Shown: positions 1 to 11,168 of the stretch, one piece after another
Numbering within the stretch: the stretch's first letter is position 1
Layout: every line of letters begins with the position of its first letter
Assembly (NCBI RefSeq): GCF_001571285.1
Contig: NZ_BCTM01000014.1
Location: 109,104 to 173,103, forward strand
From: Kluyvera cryocrescens NBRC 102467
GTDB lineage: Bacteria > Pseudomonadota > Gammaproteobacteria > Enterobacterales > Enterobacteriaceae
Length of the DNA: 64,000 nt
Direction of reading: 5' to 3'
Notes under the pieces: model-generated
The model's database searches: none
Told to the model about the DNA's origin: nothing
The model's input: the letters and a program-made list of their open reading frames with translations, nothing else
Made by a program: the position numbers and the translations under genes

Positions 1-45
1 CGCCGCAAACTCCTGCGGCCGGGGTGCTTTGCTTTTTATTGGCAT
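1..45 (-). CDS. ppx: exopolyphosphatase, N-terminal 15 codons only
   Basis: Only the first 15 codons lie in the window, and the gene continues past the left edge on the minus strand. Reading from the ATG at 45 gives MPIKSKAPRPQEFAA, which matches the start of enterobacterial Ppx (exopolyphosphatase, releasing phosphate from polyphosphate chain ends). The start lies 3 nt after the ppk stop codon, the arrangement of the ppk-ppx operon in E. coli. Identification rests on this short peptide plus position. Confidence 0.85.
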   Translation of the reverse strand, partial: MPIKSKAPRPQEFAA

Positions 46-48
46 AGG

Positions 49-2109
49 TTAGTCAGGCTGTTCAAGTGATTTGAGATAATCGTAGATCGCCTGCTGCGCA
101 CGGACTTTGCGTCGGTTACCGCGCGGAACATAGCGATTACTCAGTTCTTTATCGACATAACGGGCTTTCACCGTGTCACTAAACAGGATATCGATAATAT
201 CGAGGATCCGTTGTTTGAGACGCGGGTCGAGTAGTGGCGTTGCAACTTCAATACGGTAATCGATATTACGGGTCATCCAGTCCGCGGAGGAGAGATACAC
301 CCGCTTATCGCCGCCGTTATCAAAAATATAGATCCGATCGTGTTCAAGGAAACGGTCAACGATACTGATCACTCGGATATTATCGCTGATCCCTTCTAAT
401 TCAGGGATCAGCGAGCACATTCCGCGGATCAGCAGATTCACCTGTACGCCGGAACTTGAGGCCGCATACAGACGATCAACCAGCCCTTTATCCACCAGGT
501 TGTTGAGTTTGAGGGTAATGCCGGCCTGAATGCCGTTTTGGGCATTGGCAATTTCCTGGTCAATCATGCTGTACAACAGACGACGAGAGTTTTGCGGCGA
601 TACCAGCAGGTAATCAAAGCTCACCGGACGATAGGGGTTTTCGATAAAGTTAAACACCCGGCGCACTTCGTTAGTGATACGCGCGTCGGCGGTAATCAGC
701 GAATAGTCGGTGTAGATTCGCGCGGTTTTTTCGTTGAAGTTACCGGTACCGATGTGGGCATAACGCACCACGTCATCCCCTTCTTTACGCGAAATCAGGA
801 ACAATTTGGCGTGAATTTTCAGGCCCGGGGCGGAGAAGATCACGTGGACGCCCGCTTCGGTAAGACGCTTCGCCCAATGAATGTTTGCCGCTTCATCAAA
901 ACGCGCCTGCAGCTCGACCACCACGGTGACTTTCTTGCCGTTATGGGCGGCGTGAATCATGGCATCAATAATGCGCGAATCTTTGGCCACGCGGTAAATA
1001 TTGATCTTGATGGCCAGCACATTGGGATCGAACGAGGCCTGACGCAGCAGTTCCAGTACGTGCTCAAAAGTGTGGTATGGGTAGTAGAGCAGCACATCGC
1101 GTTCGCGAATGGCATCAAAACCGTTGCGGAACTTATCAAACCAAACGTGGCGCAGTCTCGGCATCGGTTTATTCACCAGATTGGCTTTGCCGACGTTCGG
1201 GAAACCAATAAAGTCTTTGAAGTTGTGATAGCGCCCGCCGGGAACGATCGAGTCATAGCGTGAAATGGTGAGTTTCTTACGCAGCATCTCAACCATGGCA
1301 TCGGGCATATCGCGCTGATAGACAAAGCGCACCGGCTCGGCGGTCAGACGCTGCTTGAGACTTGAAGACATCAGCTCCATCAGGCTCGATTCCATTTCGT
1401 GCACCAGATCGTACTCGGCGTCACGGGTCATCTTCATCGAGTAAGCGTTCAGCGCATCGTAGTCGAAGAAGCCTTTGAAGATATCATCAAGGCAGTAGCG
1501 CAAGATGTTATCCAACAGGATCATTGGCTTACGTCGGCGTGGAGTTTCAGGCGGCAGGTTAACGAAGCGCGGTACTTTATCCGATGGAATTTCCAGCAGC
1601 GCATAGTTAATTTCGTCACCGCGAATAATTTCCACCGCCAGATAGGTGTAATCGTCTTTCAGGAACTGCACCAGATCGGTTTCCCGGTTCAGCAGAATCG
1701 GGGTGATATGCTGGCGCAAATGCTGTTTGAAATAGTGACGCAGCCAGCTTTGTTGATTGACGGAAAGCTGACGTTCGTTAATCAGGAAGATTTGGTTGCG
1801 CGCCATCTCCAGCAGCAACTCATTGTACAGACCATCAAACTCCTGATCGGCTTTCAGTACCCGTGCCTGAATCCGGCTCAGCAGGTGGCGGGAGTGCGTG
1901 GTCACGCCCTGTTCTTCGCTAATGATAATCCGCCGCTTGAGCTCCGCGAAACGGACCTTATAGAACTCGTCGAGGTTGTTGGAGTAAATCCCCAGAAAAC
2001 GCATACGCTCAATCAGCGGATTGCTTTTGTCTGCCGCTTCCTGGAGGACGCGCTCGTTGAATGACAACCAGCTTAGTTCTTTTTCGATGTACAGTTTTTC
2101 CTGACCCAT
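49..2109 (-). CDS. ppk: polyphosphate kinase 1
   Basis: Membrane-associated enzyme that polymerises the gamma phosphate of ATP into inorganic polyphosphate. The 686-residue product is close to E. coli Ppk (688). It has the N-terminal helical domain ([12 protein letters not shown] near residue 12), a head domain, and two C-terminal phospholipase-D-like domains. The autophosphorylated histidine lies in the KIHAKLF segment and the second essential histidine in [10 protein letters not shown], about 20 residues later. It is the first gene of a ppk-ppx unit, with ppx starting 3 nt beyond its stop. In E. coli speG lies between purN and ppk; here the space between ppk and purN is only about 250 bp and has no gene. 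Confidence 0.97.
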   Translation of the reverse strand: MGQEKLYIEKELSWLSFNERVLQEAADKSNPLIERMRFLGIYSNNLDEFYKVRFAELKRRIIISEEQGVTTHSRHLLSRIQARVLKADQEFDGLYNELLLEMARNQIFLINERQLSVNQQSWLRHYFKQHLRQHITPILLNRETDLVQFLKDDYTYLAVEIIRGDEINYALLEIPSDKVPRFVNLPPETPRRRKPMILLDNILRYCLDDIFKGFFDYDALNAYSMKMTRDAEYDLVHEMESSLMELMSSSLKQRLTAEPVRFVYQRDMPDAMVEMLRKKLTISRYDSIVPGGRYHNFKDFIGFPNVGKANLVNKPMPRLRHVWFDKFRNGFDAIRERDVLLYYPYHTFEHVLELLRQASFDPNVLAIKINIYRVAKDSRIIDAMIHAAHNGKKVTVVVELQARFDEAANIHWAKRLTEAGVHVIFSAPGLKIHAKLFLISRKEGDDVVRYAHIGTGNFNEKTARIYTDYSLITADARITNEVRRVFNFIENPYRPVSFDYLLVSPQNSRRLLYSMIDQEIANAQNGIQAGITLKLNNLVDKGLVDRLYAASSSGVQVNLLIRGMCSLIPELEGISDNIRVISIVDRFLEHDRIYIFDNGGDKRVYLSSADWMTRNIDYRIEVATPLLDPRLKQRILDIIDILFSDTVKARYVDKELSNRYVPRGNRRKVRAQQAIYDYLKSLEQPD

Positions 2110-2311
2110 TACTACTCACACTCCGGTTTGTTCACGGGACGCGGCAAAGTCGTCTCACTGTTTATATTGCTAGCTTTGCCGGACGATGTCCAACTGTGTC
2201 AGCTAAGTATGACAGTAATCCTATTTCCCATAAGAAAATATTCATTATTCTTTTTGATATCTAAGTCTTTTTTGCTGTTTATACTGACGCTAAATAGGCA
2301 GTTTTCAGGCA

Positions 2312-2337
2312 TAAAAAAGAGGGCCGTAGTGGCCCTC
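2312..2337 (-). terminator. intrinsic terminator after purMN
   Basis: A 7-bp perfect stem (GAGGGCC/GGCCCTC, 5-nt loop) is followed on the minus strand by a T tract (seen as A's at 2312-2318). It lies 24 bp past the purN stop. Confidence 0.85.
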
Positions 2338-2360
2338 CTGAAAATCGGTATCGGTACGTT

Positions 2361-3002
2361 TTATTCGTCCGCGGCGTAGCCTGCCGGCGGCAGCCTGACG
2401 CCATCAATCCATGCATGGTTATCCTGCATTTTCAGGCGACCATCCAGGAACCAGCCCACCACCAGCGGGTAGATAGCATGTTCCTGAACCTGCACTCGGG
2501 AGGTGATTTCGTCTTCGTCGTCACCGTCGAAAACCGGCACTTTGGCCTGTAAAATCACCGGCCCGCCGTCCAGCTCTTCCGTGACGAAATGCACAGACGT
2601 TCCGTGCTCCGTATCGCCGTTTTCCAGCGCCTGACGATGGGTATTCAGACCCGGATATTTGGGCAACAGCGACGGATGGATATTCAGCAGCTTTCCGTGA
2701 TAATGCTGAACAAAATCGGCGCTGAGGATACGCATATAGCCTGCCAGAACGACAACATCCGGGGCATAGGCGTCGATTTCATGCATCAATTCGCGATCGA
2801 AGGCTTCCCGACTGGCAAACTGGCTGGCGGCCAGCGCGTGCTGGGGGATACCCGCTTCACGTGCGCGCTCAAGGCCGAACGCGTCGTCCTTATTGCTGAA
2901 AACCGCCCGAATGGTGCCATTAATCCTTTTTTGCTCACAGGCGTCGATAATTGCCTGTAAATTGCTGCCGTTGCCGGATATCAGCACCACGATGTTTTTC
3001 AT
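2361..3002 (-). CDS. purN: phosphoribosylglycinamide formyltransferase 1 (GAR transformylase)
   Basis: Cytoplasmic enzyme of de novo purine synthesis that transfers the formyl group of 10-formyl-THF to GAR. The product is 213 residues (E. coli 212). It shows the GNGSNLQ phosphate-binding loop at the N terminus. The catalytic triad of the family sits at Asn107 and His109 (NIHPSLLP) and Asp145 (TEELDGGP). The gene begins at the base next to the purM stop codon, so the two are one transcript and probably translationally coupled. A terminator follows it. Confidence 0.97.
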   Translation of the reverse strand: MKNIVVLISGNGSNLQAIIDACEQKRINGTIRAVFSNKDDAFGLERAREAGIPQHALAASQFASREAFDRELMHEIDAYAPDVVVLAGYMRILSADFVQHYHGKLLNIHPSLLPKYPGLNTHRQALENGDTEHGTSVHFVTEELDGGPVILQAKVPVFDGDDEDEITSRVQVQEHAIYPLVVGWFLDGRLKMQDNHAWIDGVRLPPAGYAADE

Positions 3003-4115
<1,113 letters not shown>

Positions 4116-4198
4116 CTATTCTGCACCCAATTTTTAACACCTGATTTTTCCGCCTTTTCAGACATTAAATCGGTCAAATATGATACTGCTCACGAAAA

Positions 4199-4212
4199 TG
4201 AAACCGGGTACA
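4199..4212 (+). promoter_or_regulatory. AscG-like operator, weaker copy
   Basis: TGAAACCGGGTACA matches 12 of 14 positions of TGAAACCGGTTTCA, the published consensus for AscG, the LacI-family repressor of the beta-glucoside asc operon. Its start is 57 bp before that of the stronger copy at 4256, in front of the beta-glucoside kinase gene. Assignment to AscG or a paralogue is inference; no such regulator gene lies in this window. Confidence 0.45.
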
Positions 4213-4255
4213 TCCTTGTCCTTGCATCCACTGAACAGAATCCACATCATATGAC

Positions 4256-4269
4256 TGAAACCGGTTTCT
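4256..4269 (+). promoter_or_regulatory. AscG-like operator upstream of bglK
   Basis: TGAAACCGGTTTCT contains the perfect palindrome GAAACCGGTTTC with the central CG typical of LacI-family operators. It matches 13 of 14 positions of the AscG consensus. It lies 59 bp upstream of the chosen bglK start, so it probably controls the bglK/6-phospho-beta-glucosidase unit. Confidence 0.6.
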
Positions 4270-4327
4270 GTTTTTGTTACAGATACCAGACTAATCGATT
4301 TAAATGCGGCCAGAAGGGATGAATGGA

Positions 4328-5206
4328 ATGAAAATCGCTGCCTTTGATATTGGTGGTACAGCGTTAAAAATGGGCGTAGTCGATGCAAATGGTGAATTGC
4401 TGGAAAAAGGAAAGCAGCCCATCAGCAATAGCGACGGTGAGCAAATTCTTTCAGCCATTGAAGCCTGGATTGCCGCTCATCCTGAGTGTACCGGTGTTGC
4501 GATTAGCGCGCCGGGCTACGTCAACCCGCATACCGGTTTTATCGAAATGGGCGGTGCTATCCGCCGGTTTGATAACTTCGCCATTAAGGCATGGCTCGAA
4601 GAGCGCTGTGGTTTACCCGTTGCCATTGAAAACGACGCCAACTGCGTCCTGCTGGCCGAACGCTGGCAGGGGAAGGCGACGGAGATGGCAAACTTCCTGG
4701 TTCTGACCATCGGCACTGGCATCGGCGGCGCGATTTTCTGCAATAACCAACTGGTCCACGGTGCGCGTTTTCGCGCCGGTGAATTCGGCTATATGCAAAC
4801 CTCACGCCCCGGCGGCCGTGATGTACGCCGCTACACCATGAATGAAAACTGCACGCTGCGCGTTCTGCGCCATCGCTATGCACAACATATAGGTATACCG
4901 TTGGATGCTGTCACCGGTGAAGAGATCTTCGATGGCTTTGATGCGGGTGATGCTGTTTGCCAGCGTCTGGTGGCGGAATTCTTTAATGGTCTTGGCTCCG
5001 GGCTCTATAACCTGGTCAATCTGTTTGACCCACAAACTATTCTTATCGGCGGCGGCATCGTGGAGCGCCCCGGTTTTCTGGCGCTGATGCGTAAGCATTT
5101 GGCCTGGTTCGGCATCGCCGACTACATCGATACGGTCAGCCACGGCAATGACGCCGGGCTGATTGGCGCGGTTTATCATTTCAATCAGCAATACTCGCAG
5201 CGATAA
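4328..5206 (+). CDS. bglK: ROK-family beta-glucoside kinase
   Basis: Predicted cytoplasmic kinase that phosphorylates beta-glucosides such as cellobiose at C6 with ATP. The 292-residue product resembles Klebsiella BglK along its length. It has the N-terminal ATP phosphate loop (DIGGTALK, residues 7-14), a GGAIRRFDNF segment, the catalytic Asp103 in IENDAN, and GTGIGG. The CxCGxxGC zinc motif of many ROK proteins is absent, as it is in BglK. An ATG at 4304 would add eight residues, but AAGGGA at 4314-4319 is correctly placed only for the ATG at 4328. The gene lies 24 bp upstream of a 6-phospho-beta-glucosidase gene, whose substrate it would make. The pair sits between purM and upp, which are neighbours in K-12. 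Confidence 0.85.
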   Translation: MKIAAFDIGGTALKMGVVDANGELLEKGKQPISNSDGEQILSAIEAWIAAHPECTGVAISAPGYVNPHTGFIEMGGAIRRFDNFAIKAWLEERCGLPVAIENDANCVLLAERWQGKATEMANFLVLTIGTGIGGAIFCNNQLVHGARFRAGEFGYMQTSRPGGRDVRRYTMNENCTLRVLRHRYAQHIGIPLDAVTGEEIFDGFDAGDAVCQRLVAEFFNGLGSGLYNLVNLFDPQTILIGGGIVERPGFLALMRKHLAWFGIADYIDTVSHGNDAGLIGAVYHFNQQYSQR

Positions 5207-5218
5207 CTTACTGATTAA

Positions 5219-6661
<1,443 letters not shown>

Positions 6662-6678
6662 CTCGCTGAATATGCAAA

Positions 6679-6709
6679 ATAAAACCCCGCTTGTCGGGGT
6701 TTATTTTTA
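6679..6709 (+). terminator. terminator of the bglK operon
   Basis: A hairpin of AAACCCCG/CGGGGTTT with a short loop is followed by a T-rich run, 18 bp after the 6-phospho-beta-glucosidase stop codon. Confidence 0.85.
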
Positions 6710-6797
6710 TCCTGACTTATACTGTCAGCAGTTCCATTCACCGCTTTGCTTGATCCTGGTCAATCAACATGGGTATGGCGCAATCAAAAAAAAGCGG

Positions 6798-6803
6798 TAT
6801 AAT
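6798..6803 (+). promoter_or_regulatory. -10 hexamer of the upp promoter
   Basis: A perfect TATAAT lies 45 bp upstream of upp in the only gap available for its promoter. No convincing -35 hexamer was found 16-18 bp upstream. Confidence 0.5.
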
Positions 6804-6847
6804 CCGGCGATTTTTTTTGTGGCTGACCCATTCAAAGGAGAAAGAGA

Positions 6848-7474
6848 ATGAAGATTGTGGAAGTTAAACACCCACTCGTCAAACACAAGCTGGGCCTGAT
6901 GCGCGAGAACGACATCAGCACCAAACGCTTCCGTGAACTCGCCTCCGAAGTCGGTAGCCTGCTGACTTATGAAGCCACCGCCGGTCTGGAAACCGAAAAA
7001 GTGACTATCGAAGGCTGGAATGGCCCGGTAGAAATCGACCAGATCAAGGGCAAGAAAATTACCGTTGTGCCAATCCTGCGCGCAGGCCTGGGCATGATGG
7101 ACGGCGTGCTGGAAAACGTGCCAAGCGCGCGCATCAGCGTTGTCGGCATGTATCGTGACGAAGAGACGCTGGAGCCGGTACCTTACTTCCAGAAATTGGT
7201 TTCCAACATTGATGAGCGCATGGCGCTGATCGTTGACCCAATGCTGGCCACCGGCGGTTCCGTTATCGCCACCATCGACCTGCTGAAAAAAGCGGGCTGC
7301 TCCAGCATCAAGGTTCTGGTACTGGTCGCCGCACCGGAAGGTATCGCAGCGCTGGAAAAAGCGCATCCGGATATCGAGCTGTACACTGCGTCAATTGACC
7401 AGGGCCTCAACGAGCACGGATACATTATTCCGGGACTCGGCGATGCCGGCGATAAGATCTTTGGTACCAAGTAA
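6848..7474 (+). CDS. upp: uracil phosphoribosyltransferase
   Basis: Salvages uracil to UMP with PRPP in the cytoplasm. The 208-residue product equals the E. coli length and is nearly identical in the parts recalled. The PRPP-binding loop is [10 protein letters not shown] (about residues 130-139) and the uracil-binding tail is [19 protein letters not shown] strong Shine-Dalgarno (AAAGGAGAAAGAG) precedes the ATG. Downstream, uraA encodes the uracil importer, with a terminator-like hairpin between the two that probably trims readthrough into uraA. Confidence 0.98.
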   Translation: MKIVEVKHPLVKHKLGLMRENDISTKRFRELASEVGSLLTYEATAGLETEKVTIEGWNGPVEIDQIKGKKITVVPILRAGLGMMDGVLENVPSARISVVGMYRDEETLEPVPYFQKLVSNIDERMALIVDPMLATGGSVIATIDLLKKAGCSSIKVLVLVAAPEGIAALEKAHPDIELYTASIDQGLNEHGYIIPGLGDAGDKIFGTK

Positions 7475-7490
7475 ACGAAAAATTAAAAAG

Positions 7491-7518
7491 AGCCGACTTT
7501 GAGAGTCGGCTTTTTTTT
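7491..7518 (+). terminator. intercistronic terminator between upp and uraA
   Basis: An 8-bp stem (AGCCGACT/AGTCGGCT) with a 5-nt loop is followed by eight T's. It lies between upp and uraA, so it may act as a partial terminator setting the ratio of the two products. Confidence 0.8.
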
Positions 7519-7562
7519 GAATAAAAACAACTGGGCTAATAACACAACAGAGGAAAAACACC

Positions 7563-8852
7563 ATGACGCGCCGTGCCATTGGGGTAAGTGAAAGACCGCC
7601 GCTTTTACAAACTATCCCGCTTAGCTTGCAGCATTTATTTGCCATGTTTGGCGCAACCGTGCTGGTGCCGGTTCTGTTCCACATTAACCCAGCTACCGTA
7701 CTGCTGTTTAACGGTCTCGGTACGCTGCTGTATCTCTTTATCTGTAAGGGAAAAATCCCGGCTTACCTGGGGTCGAGCTTTGCCTTTATTTCTCCGGTTC
7801 TGCTGCTGCTGCCGTTAGGCTACGAAGTCGCGCTGGGCGGCTTTATTATGTGCGGCGTGCTGTTCTGTCTCGTCTCTTTTATCGTGAAGAAAGCCGGTAC
7901 CGGCTGGCTGGACGTGATGTTCCCTCCGGCGGCTATGGGCGCAATCGTTGCCGTTATCGGTCTGGAGCTGGCGGGCGTCGCGGCAAATATGGCCGGTCTG
8001 CTGCCACCGGATGGGCAATCCGCAGATTCCAAAACCATCATCATTTCGCTGGTCACGCTGGGCGTCACCGTCTTTGGTTCCGTTTTGTTCCGCGGCTTCC
8101 TGGCGATTATCCCGATTCTTATCGGGGTTCTGGTTGGCTACGCGCTCTCCTTCGTGATGGGTGTTGTTGATACTACGCCGATTGCCGAAGCACACTGGTT
8201 CGCGCTGCCAACGTTCTACACCCCGCGCTTTGAATGGTTTGCTATCTTCACCATTCTGCCTGCTGCACTGGTGGTGATTGCGGAACACGTCGGGCACCTG
8301 GTGGTCACGGCGAATATCGTGAAGAAAGATCTGATTCGTGACCCTGGCCTGCATCGCTCGATGTTTGCGAACGGCCTGTCTACCGTCATCTCCGGCTTCT
8401 TTGGCTCCACGCCGAACACCACCTACGGTGAAAACATCGGCGTCATGGCGATCACCCGTGTTTACAGTACCTGGGTTATCGGCGGCGCGGCGATCATCGC
8501 GATTCTGCTTTCCTGCGTCGGTAAACTGGCGGCAGCGATTCAGATTATCCCACTGCCGGTGATGGGCGGCGTTTCTCTGCTGCTGTACGGCGTCATTGGT
8601 GCGTCCGGTATCCGCGTGCTGATTGAATCGAAAGTCGACTACAGCAAAGCGCAGAATCTGATCCTGACCTCCGTCATTCTGATTATTGGCGTGAGCGGCG
8701 CGAAGGTGCATATCGGTGCTGCGGAGCTGAAAGGGATGGCGCTGGCGACTATCGTTGGGATCTGCCTGAGCCTGGTCTTCAAACTGATTAGCGTACTGCG
8801 TCCGGAAGAAGTGGTCCTGGACGCTGAAGATAGCGATCAAACTACCCATTGA
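7563..8852 (+). CDS. uraA: uracil:proton symporter
   Basis: Inner-membrane NCS2 transporter that imports uracil with protons. At 429 residues it equals the E. coli length, with about 14 hydrophobic segments. The uracil and proton site residues known from the E. coli structure are visible: Glu and His of VIAEHVGH (about residues 241 and 245) and Glu of NTTYGENIGV (about 290). It feeds substrate to Upp encoded 89 bp upstream. The GC-rich hairpin at 8861-8881 may end the transcript before hda. Confidence 0.97.
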   Translation: MTRRAIGVSERPPLLQTIPLSLQHLFAMFGATVLVPVLFHINPATVLLFNGLGTLLYLFICKGKIPAYLGSSFAFISPVLLLLPLGYEVALGGFIMCGVLFCLVSFIVKKAGTGWLDVMFPPAAMGAIVAVIGLELAGVAANMAGLLPPDGQSADSKTIIISLVTLGVTVFGSVLFRGFLAIIPILIGVLVGYALSFVMGVVDTTPIAEAHWFALPTFYTPRFEWFAIFTILPAALVVIAEHVGHLVVTANIVKKDLIRDPGLHRSMFANGLSTVISGFFGSTPNTTYGENIGVMAITRVYSTWVIGGAAIIAILLSCVGKLAAAIQIIPLPVMGGVSLLLYGVIGASGIRVLIESKVDYSKAQNLILTSVILIIGVSGAKVHIGAAELKGMALATIVGICLSLVFKLISVLRPEEVVLDAEDSDQTTH

Positions 8853-8860
8853 TCCTAAAG

Positions 8861-8881
8861 CCGGGCGGGATCGCCGCCCGG
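8861..8881 (+). terminator. possible weak terminator after uraA
   Basis: A GC-rich stem (CCGGGCG/CGCCCGG) lies just past the uraA stop. The following bases are only moderately T-rich, so termination may be inefficient and hda may be partly cotranscribed. Confidence 0.45.
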
Positions 8882-8947
8882 TTCTCTCCACGCTAATTTC
8901 TGTGTTAAACTCACCGGGTTTTTTCGTAAGCCCATGTTGAGGTCTCT

Positions 8948-9649
8948 CTGAACGCACCGGCACAGCTCTCTTTGCCACTTTATCTTCCCGATGATGAAAC
9001 TTTCGCGAGTTTCTGGCCGGGCGATAACCCCTCTTTACTTGCTGCCGTACAAAACGTACTGCGGCAAGAGCACAGCGGATACATCTATATCTGGTCGCGC
9101 GAAGGTGCTGGCCGTAGTCATCTGCTGCATGCTGCCTGTGCCGAACTGTCGCAGCGTGGCGATGCGGTAGGCTATGTGCCGCTGGATAAGCGCACCTGGT
9201 TTGTACCGGAAGTGCTTGATGGGATGGAGCAGCTTTCGCTGGTATGCATCGACAATATTGAATGTGTCGCCGGGGATGAGCTGTGGGAGATGGCGATCTT
9301 CAACCTGTATAACCGCATTCTCGAATCGGGCAATACGCGCCTGCTGATAACCGGCGATCGGCCGCCGCGTCAGCTTAATCTGGGCCTGCCGGATCTGGCT
9401 TCACGTCTCGACTGGGGACAAATCTACAAGCTTCAGCCGCTCTCGGACGAAGATAAGCTTCAGGCCTTGCAGCTGCGCGCGCGCCTGCGGGGTTTTGAGA
9501 TGCCGGAAGATGTCTGCCGTTTTCTGCTTAAACGTCTCGATCGTGAAATGCGCACGCTGTTCTTAACGCTCGATCAGCTCGATCACGCGTCGATAACCGC
9601 GCAGCGCAAACTCACAATCCCGTTTGTGAAAGAGATCCTTAAGCTCTAG
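8948..9649 (+). CDS. hda: DnaA inactivator Hda, CTG start
   Basis: AAA+ protein that, bound to the loaded beta clamp, stimulates hydrolysis of DnaA-bound ATP and so prevents re-initiation. With a CTG start at 8948 the product has 233 residues, the E. coli length, and begins [16 protein letters not shown]. Residues 6-11 (QLSLPL) form the clamp-binding motif. The first in-frame conventional alternative, a TTG at 8972, would delete most of this motif. A GAGG Shine-Dalgarno lies 5 nt before the CTG. DnaA-like motifs follow: the [12 protein letters not shown]alker A region, CIDNIE Walker B, and a sensor-2 arginine near LDREMRTL. E. coli hda is also reported to use CTG. Confidence 0.93.
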   Translation: MNAPAQLSLPLYLPDDETFASFWPGDNPSLLAAVQNVLRQEHSGYIYIWSREGAGRSHLLHAACAELSQRGDAVGYVPLDKRTWFVPEVLDGMEQLSLVCIDNIECVAGDELWEMAIFNLYNRILESGNTRLLITGDRPPRQLNLGLPDLASRLDWGQIYKLQPLSDEDKLQALQLRARLRGFEMPEDVCRFLLKRLDREMRTLFLTLDQLDHASITAQRKLTIPFVKEILKL

Positions 9650-9655
9650 CCAACA

Positions 9656-9691
9656 AAAAGGCCTGATAGACGTAGTGCCATCAGGCCTTTT
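9656..9691. terminator. bidirectional terminator between hda and the M17 peptidase gene
   Basis: A 12-bp perfect stem (AAAAGGCCTGAT/ATCAGGCCTTTT) with an approximately 12-nt loop has A and T tracts on both sides. It sits between the convergent hda and peptidase genes. Confidence 0.85.
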
Positions 9692-9707
9692 GTCATAGTA
9701 CCAAACG

Positions 9708-11168
9708 TTATTCTTCAACCGCCAGGTCGTTCAACAGATGCTGCATGAGCAGCGGAATCGGCCTGCCTGACGCCACGCTTTTCCCACCTTCTCGCCACAG
9801 CGCTGTACCGCTGACGTCAAGATGTGCCCACGGAATATAGGCTGGGCAGAAGTGGTGCAATAGCCATGCGGCAGAGGCGCTGATCGCCGCATTGTTGGTT
9901 GGCGTATTGCATAAATCAGCAATGGCGCTTTCGGTTTGCTTTTTCAGCCGCGCATCCAGCGGCAGTGACCACACTTCATCACCGCTCTGCTCACCGGCGA
10001 CAGTCAGGGCGCTACGCAGAGTGTTATCCTGAGTCATCAAGCCGCTTAACTCGTAGCCCAATGCCTTGACGACGGCTCCGGTCAGCGTGGCCAAATCGAT
10101 AATATAACGCGTTTGCTCATGGCGTTTACTGGCCCAGGCGATAGCATCGGACAGTACCAGCCGGCCCTCGGCGTCGGTGTTGTTAATTTCCACCGTCATA
10201 CCGTTACAGGCGCGAGCCACGCTCCCCGGCTGCATAGCGTTGGGTCCAATGGCGTTTTCTGCCAGTGCCAGCACGCCCATGACGCGCACCGGTAGCTTCA
10301 GCTCGGCAATGCTCAGCATCAGCCCCAGCACGTTAGCCGCGCCGCACATGTCGTACTTCATGGTGTACATGCCGGCTCCTTCTTTCAGCCACAACCCGCC
10401 GGTATCGAAGGTGATACCTTTACCGACATAGCTGCGTACCGGGCCGCTGCTTGCGCCATCGTAGTGGATGGCCAGCAGGCGAGGAGGGCGACTGGATCCT
10501 TTACCCACCGCGTGCAGTAGGCCAAGACCTTGTTCAACAATGGCGCTTTCGTCGAGCACTTCGCAGCGCAGGTTTGGCACGGTGGCACACAGTCGCTGAG
10601 CCTCTTCCACAACAAACTGCGGTGTGCACTGTTCCGATGGGATATCCGCCAGCCGACGCGCAGCGACCATGCCGTTGGCGATGGCCTGTTGCTGAGCGAA
10701 TACTCTCTCCAGCCGCGATGCGTCGGTGCCCGCACAAAAAGCGTTGACGCGGCGTAGCGTTACGCCGCGTTCACCGACAGTTTTCAGCCCCAAATCGGTT
10801 AATTTATGCGCCTGATTGAAGAGAAAGCGCAGCGTTTTCGCCAGGACCGTGTCATCAATGTCGCTACAGTCCAGAAGGACATCCTCACAAACCGGCGCGG
10901 CGAACAGCGGGCGAATGTGCGTCAGGAGTGAGTCGGTCAGGCTATCTTGCCAAACGCTGAGCGGAAGAAGGGTTATGCGAGAGAAGGGACCACAGCCGAA
11001 ACGGGTATCCGCCAGCTTGCCCTGCTCGGCCTGCGCCACCAGTTCCGCAATCAGCGGATTATCACGCAGCTGATTTTCCAAAAGCAAAGCGCTGCCAGGG
11101 AAGGTAATAAGATGGCCCTGCGCCAGTTCGCTGGTCAGCGCCGTAAATAGACGGTAGTTAATCATCAT
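9708..11168 (-). CDS. M17 leucyl aminopeptidase-family protein
   Basis: Predicted cytoplasmic dinuclear-metal aminopeptidase of 486 residues. The C-terminal catalytic domain carries the family metal and catalytic residues: Lys250 and Asp255 in VGKGITFDTGG, Asp273 in MKYDMCG, and Asp332, Glu334 and Arg336 in NTDAEGRL. The N-terminal domain (1-170) is less conserved. It is not the housekeeping PepA or PepB, which sit in other contexts. Its ATG follows the stop codon of the asparaginase-like gene directly, so it is the last gene of a three-gene operon with that enzyme and a PTS IIC. By context it may trim aminoacyl or peptidyl parts of an imported glycoconjugate (inference). Confidence 0.88.
   Translation of the reverse strand: MMINYRLFTALTSELAQGHLITFPGSALLLENQLRDNPLIAELVAQAEQGKLADTRFGCGPFSRITLLPLSVWQDSLTDSLLTHIRPLFAAPVCEDVLLDCSDIDDTVLAKTLRFLFNQAHKLTDLGLKTVGERGVTLRRVNAFCAGTDASRLERVFAQQQAIANGMVAARRLADIPSEQCTPQFVVEEAQRLCATVPNLRCEVLDESAIVEQGLGLLHAVGKGSSRPPRLLAIHYDGASSGPVRSYVGKGITFDTGGLWLKEGAGMYTMKYDMCGAANVLGLMLSIAELKLPVRVMGVLALAENAIGPNAMQPGSVARACNGMTVEINNTDAEGRLVLSDAIAWASKRHEQTRYIIDLATLTGAVVKALGYELSGLMTQDNTLRSALTVAGEQSGDEVWSLPLDARLKKQTESAIADLCNTPTNNAAISASAAWLLHHFCPAYIPWAHLDVSGTALWREGGKSVASGRPIPLLMQHLLNDLAVEE

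Noticed and set aside
538..1263. 241-codon frame antisense to ppk
   Set aside because: Complement of a strongly conserved ppk reading frame with no recognisable domain.
8972..8974. TTG start for hda
   Set aside because: It would remove the clamp-binding motif QLSLPL, which is encoded just upstream in frame.
7815..8978. 387-codon frame antisense to uraA and the start of hda
   Set aside because: Low-complexity polar composition (many Asn, Gln, Arg, His), no domain, and the opposite strand encodes a near-identical UraA; a shadow of a GC-rich gene.
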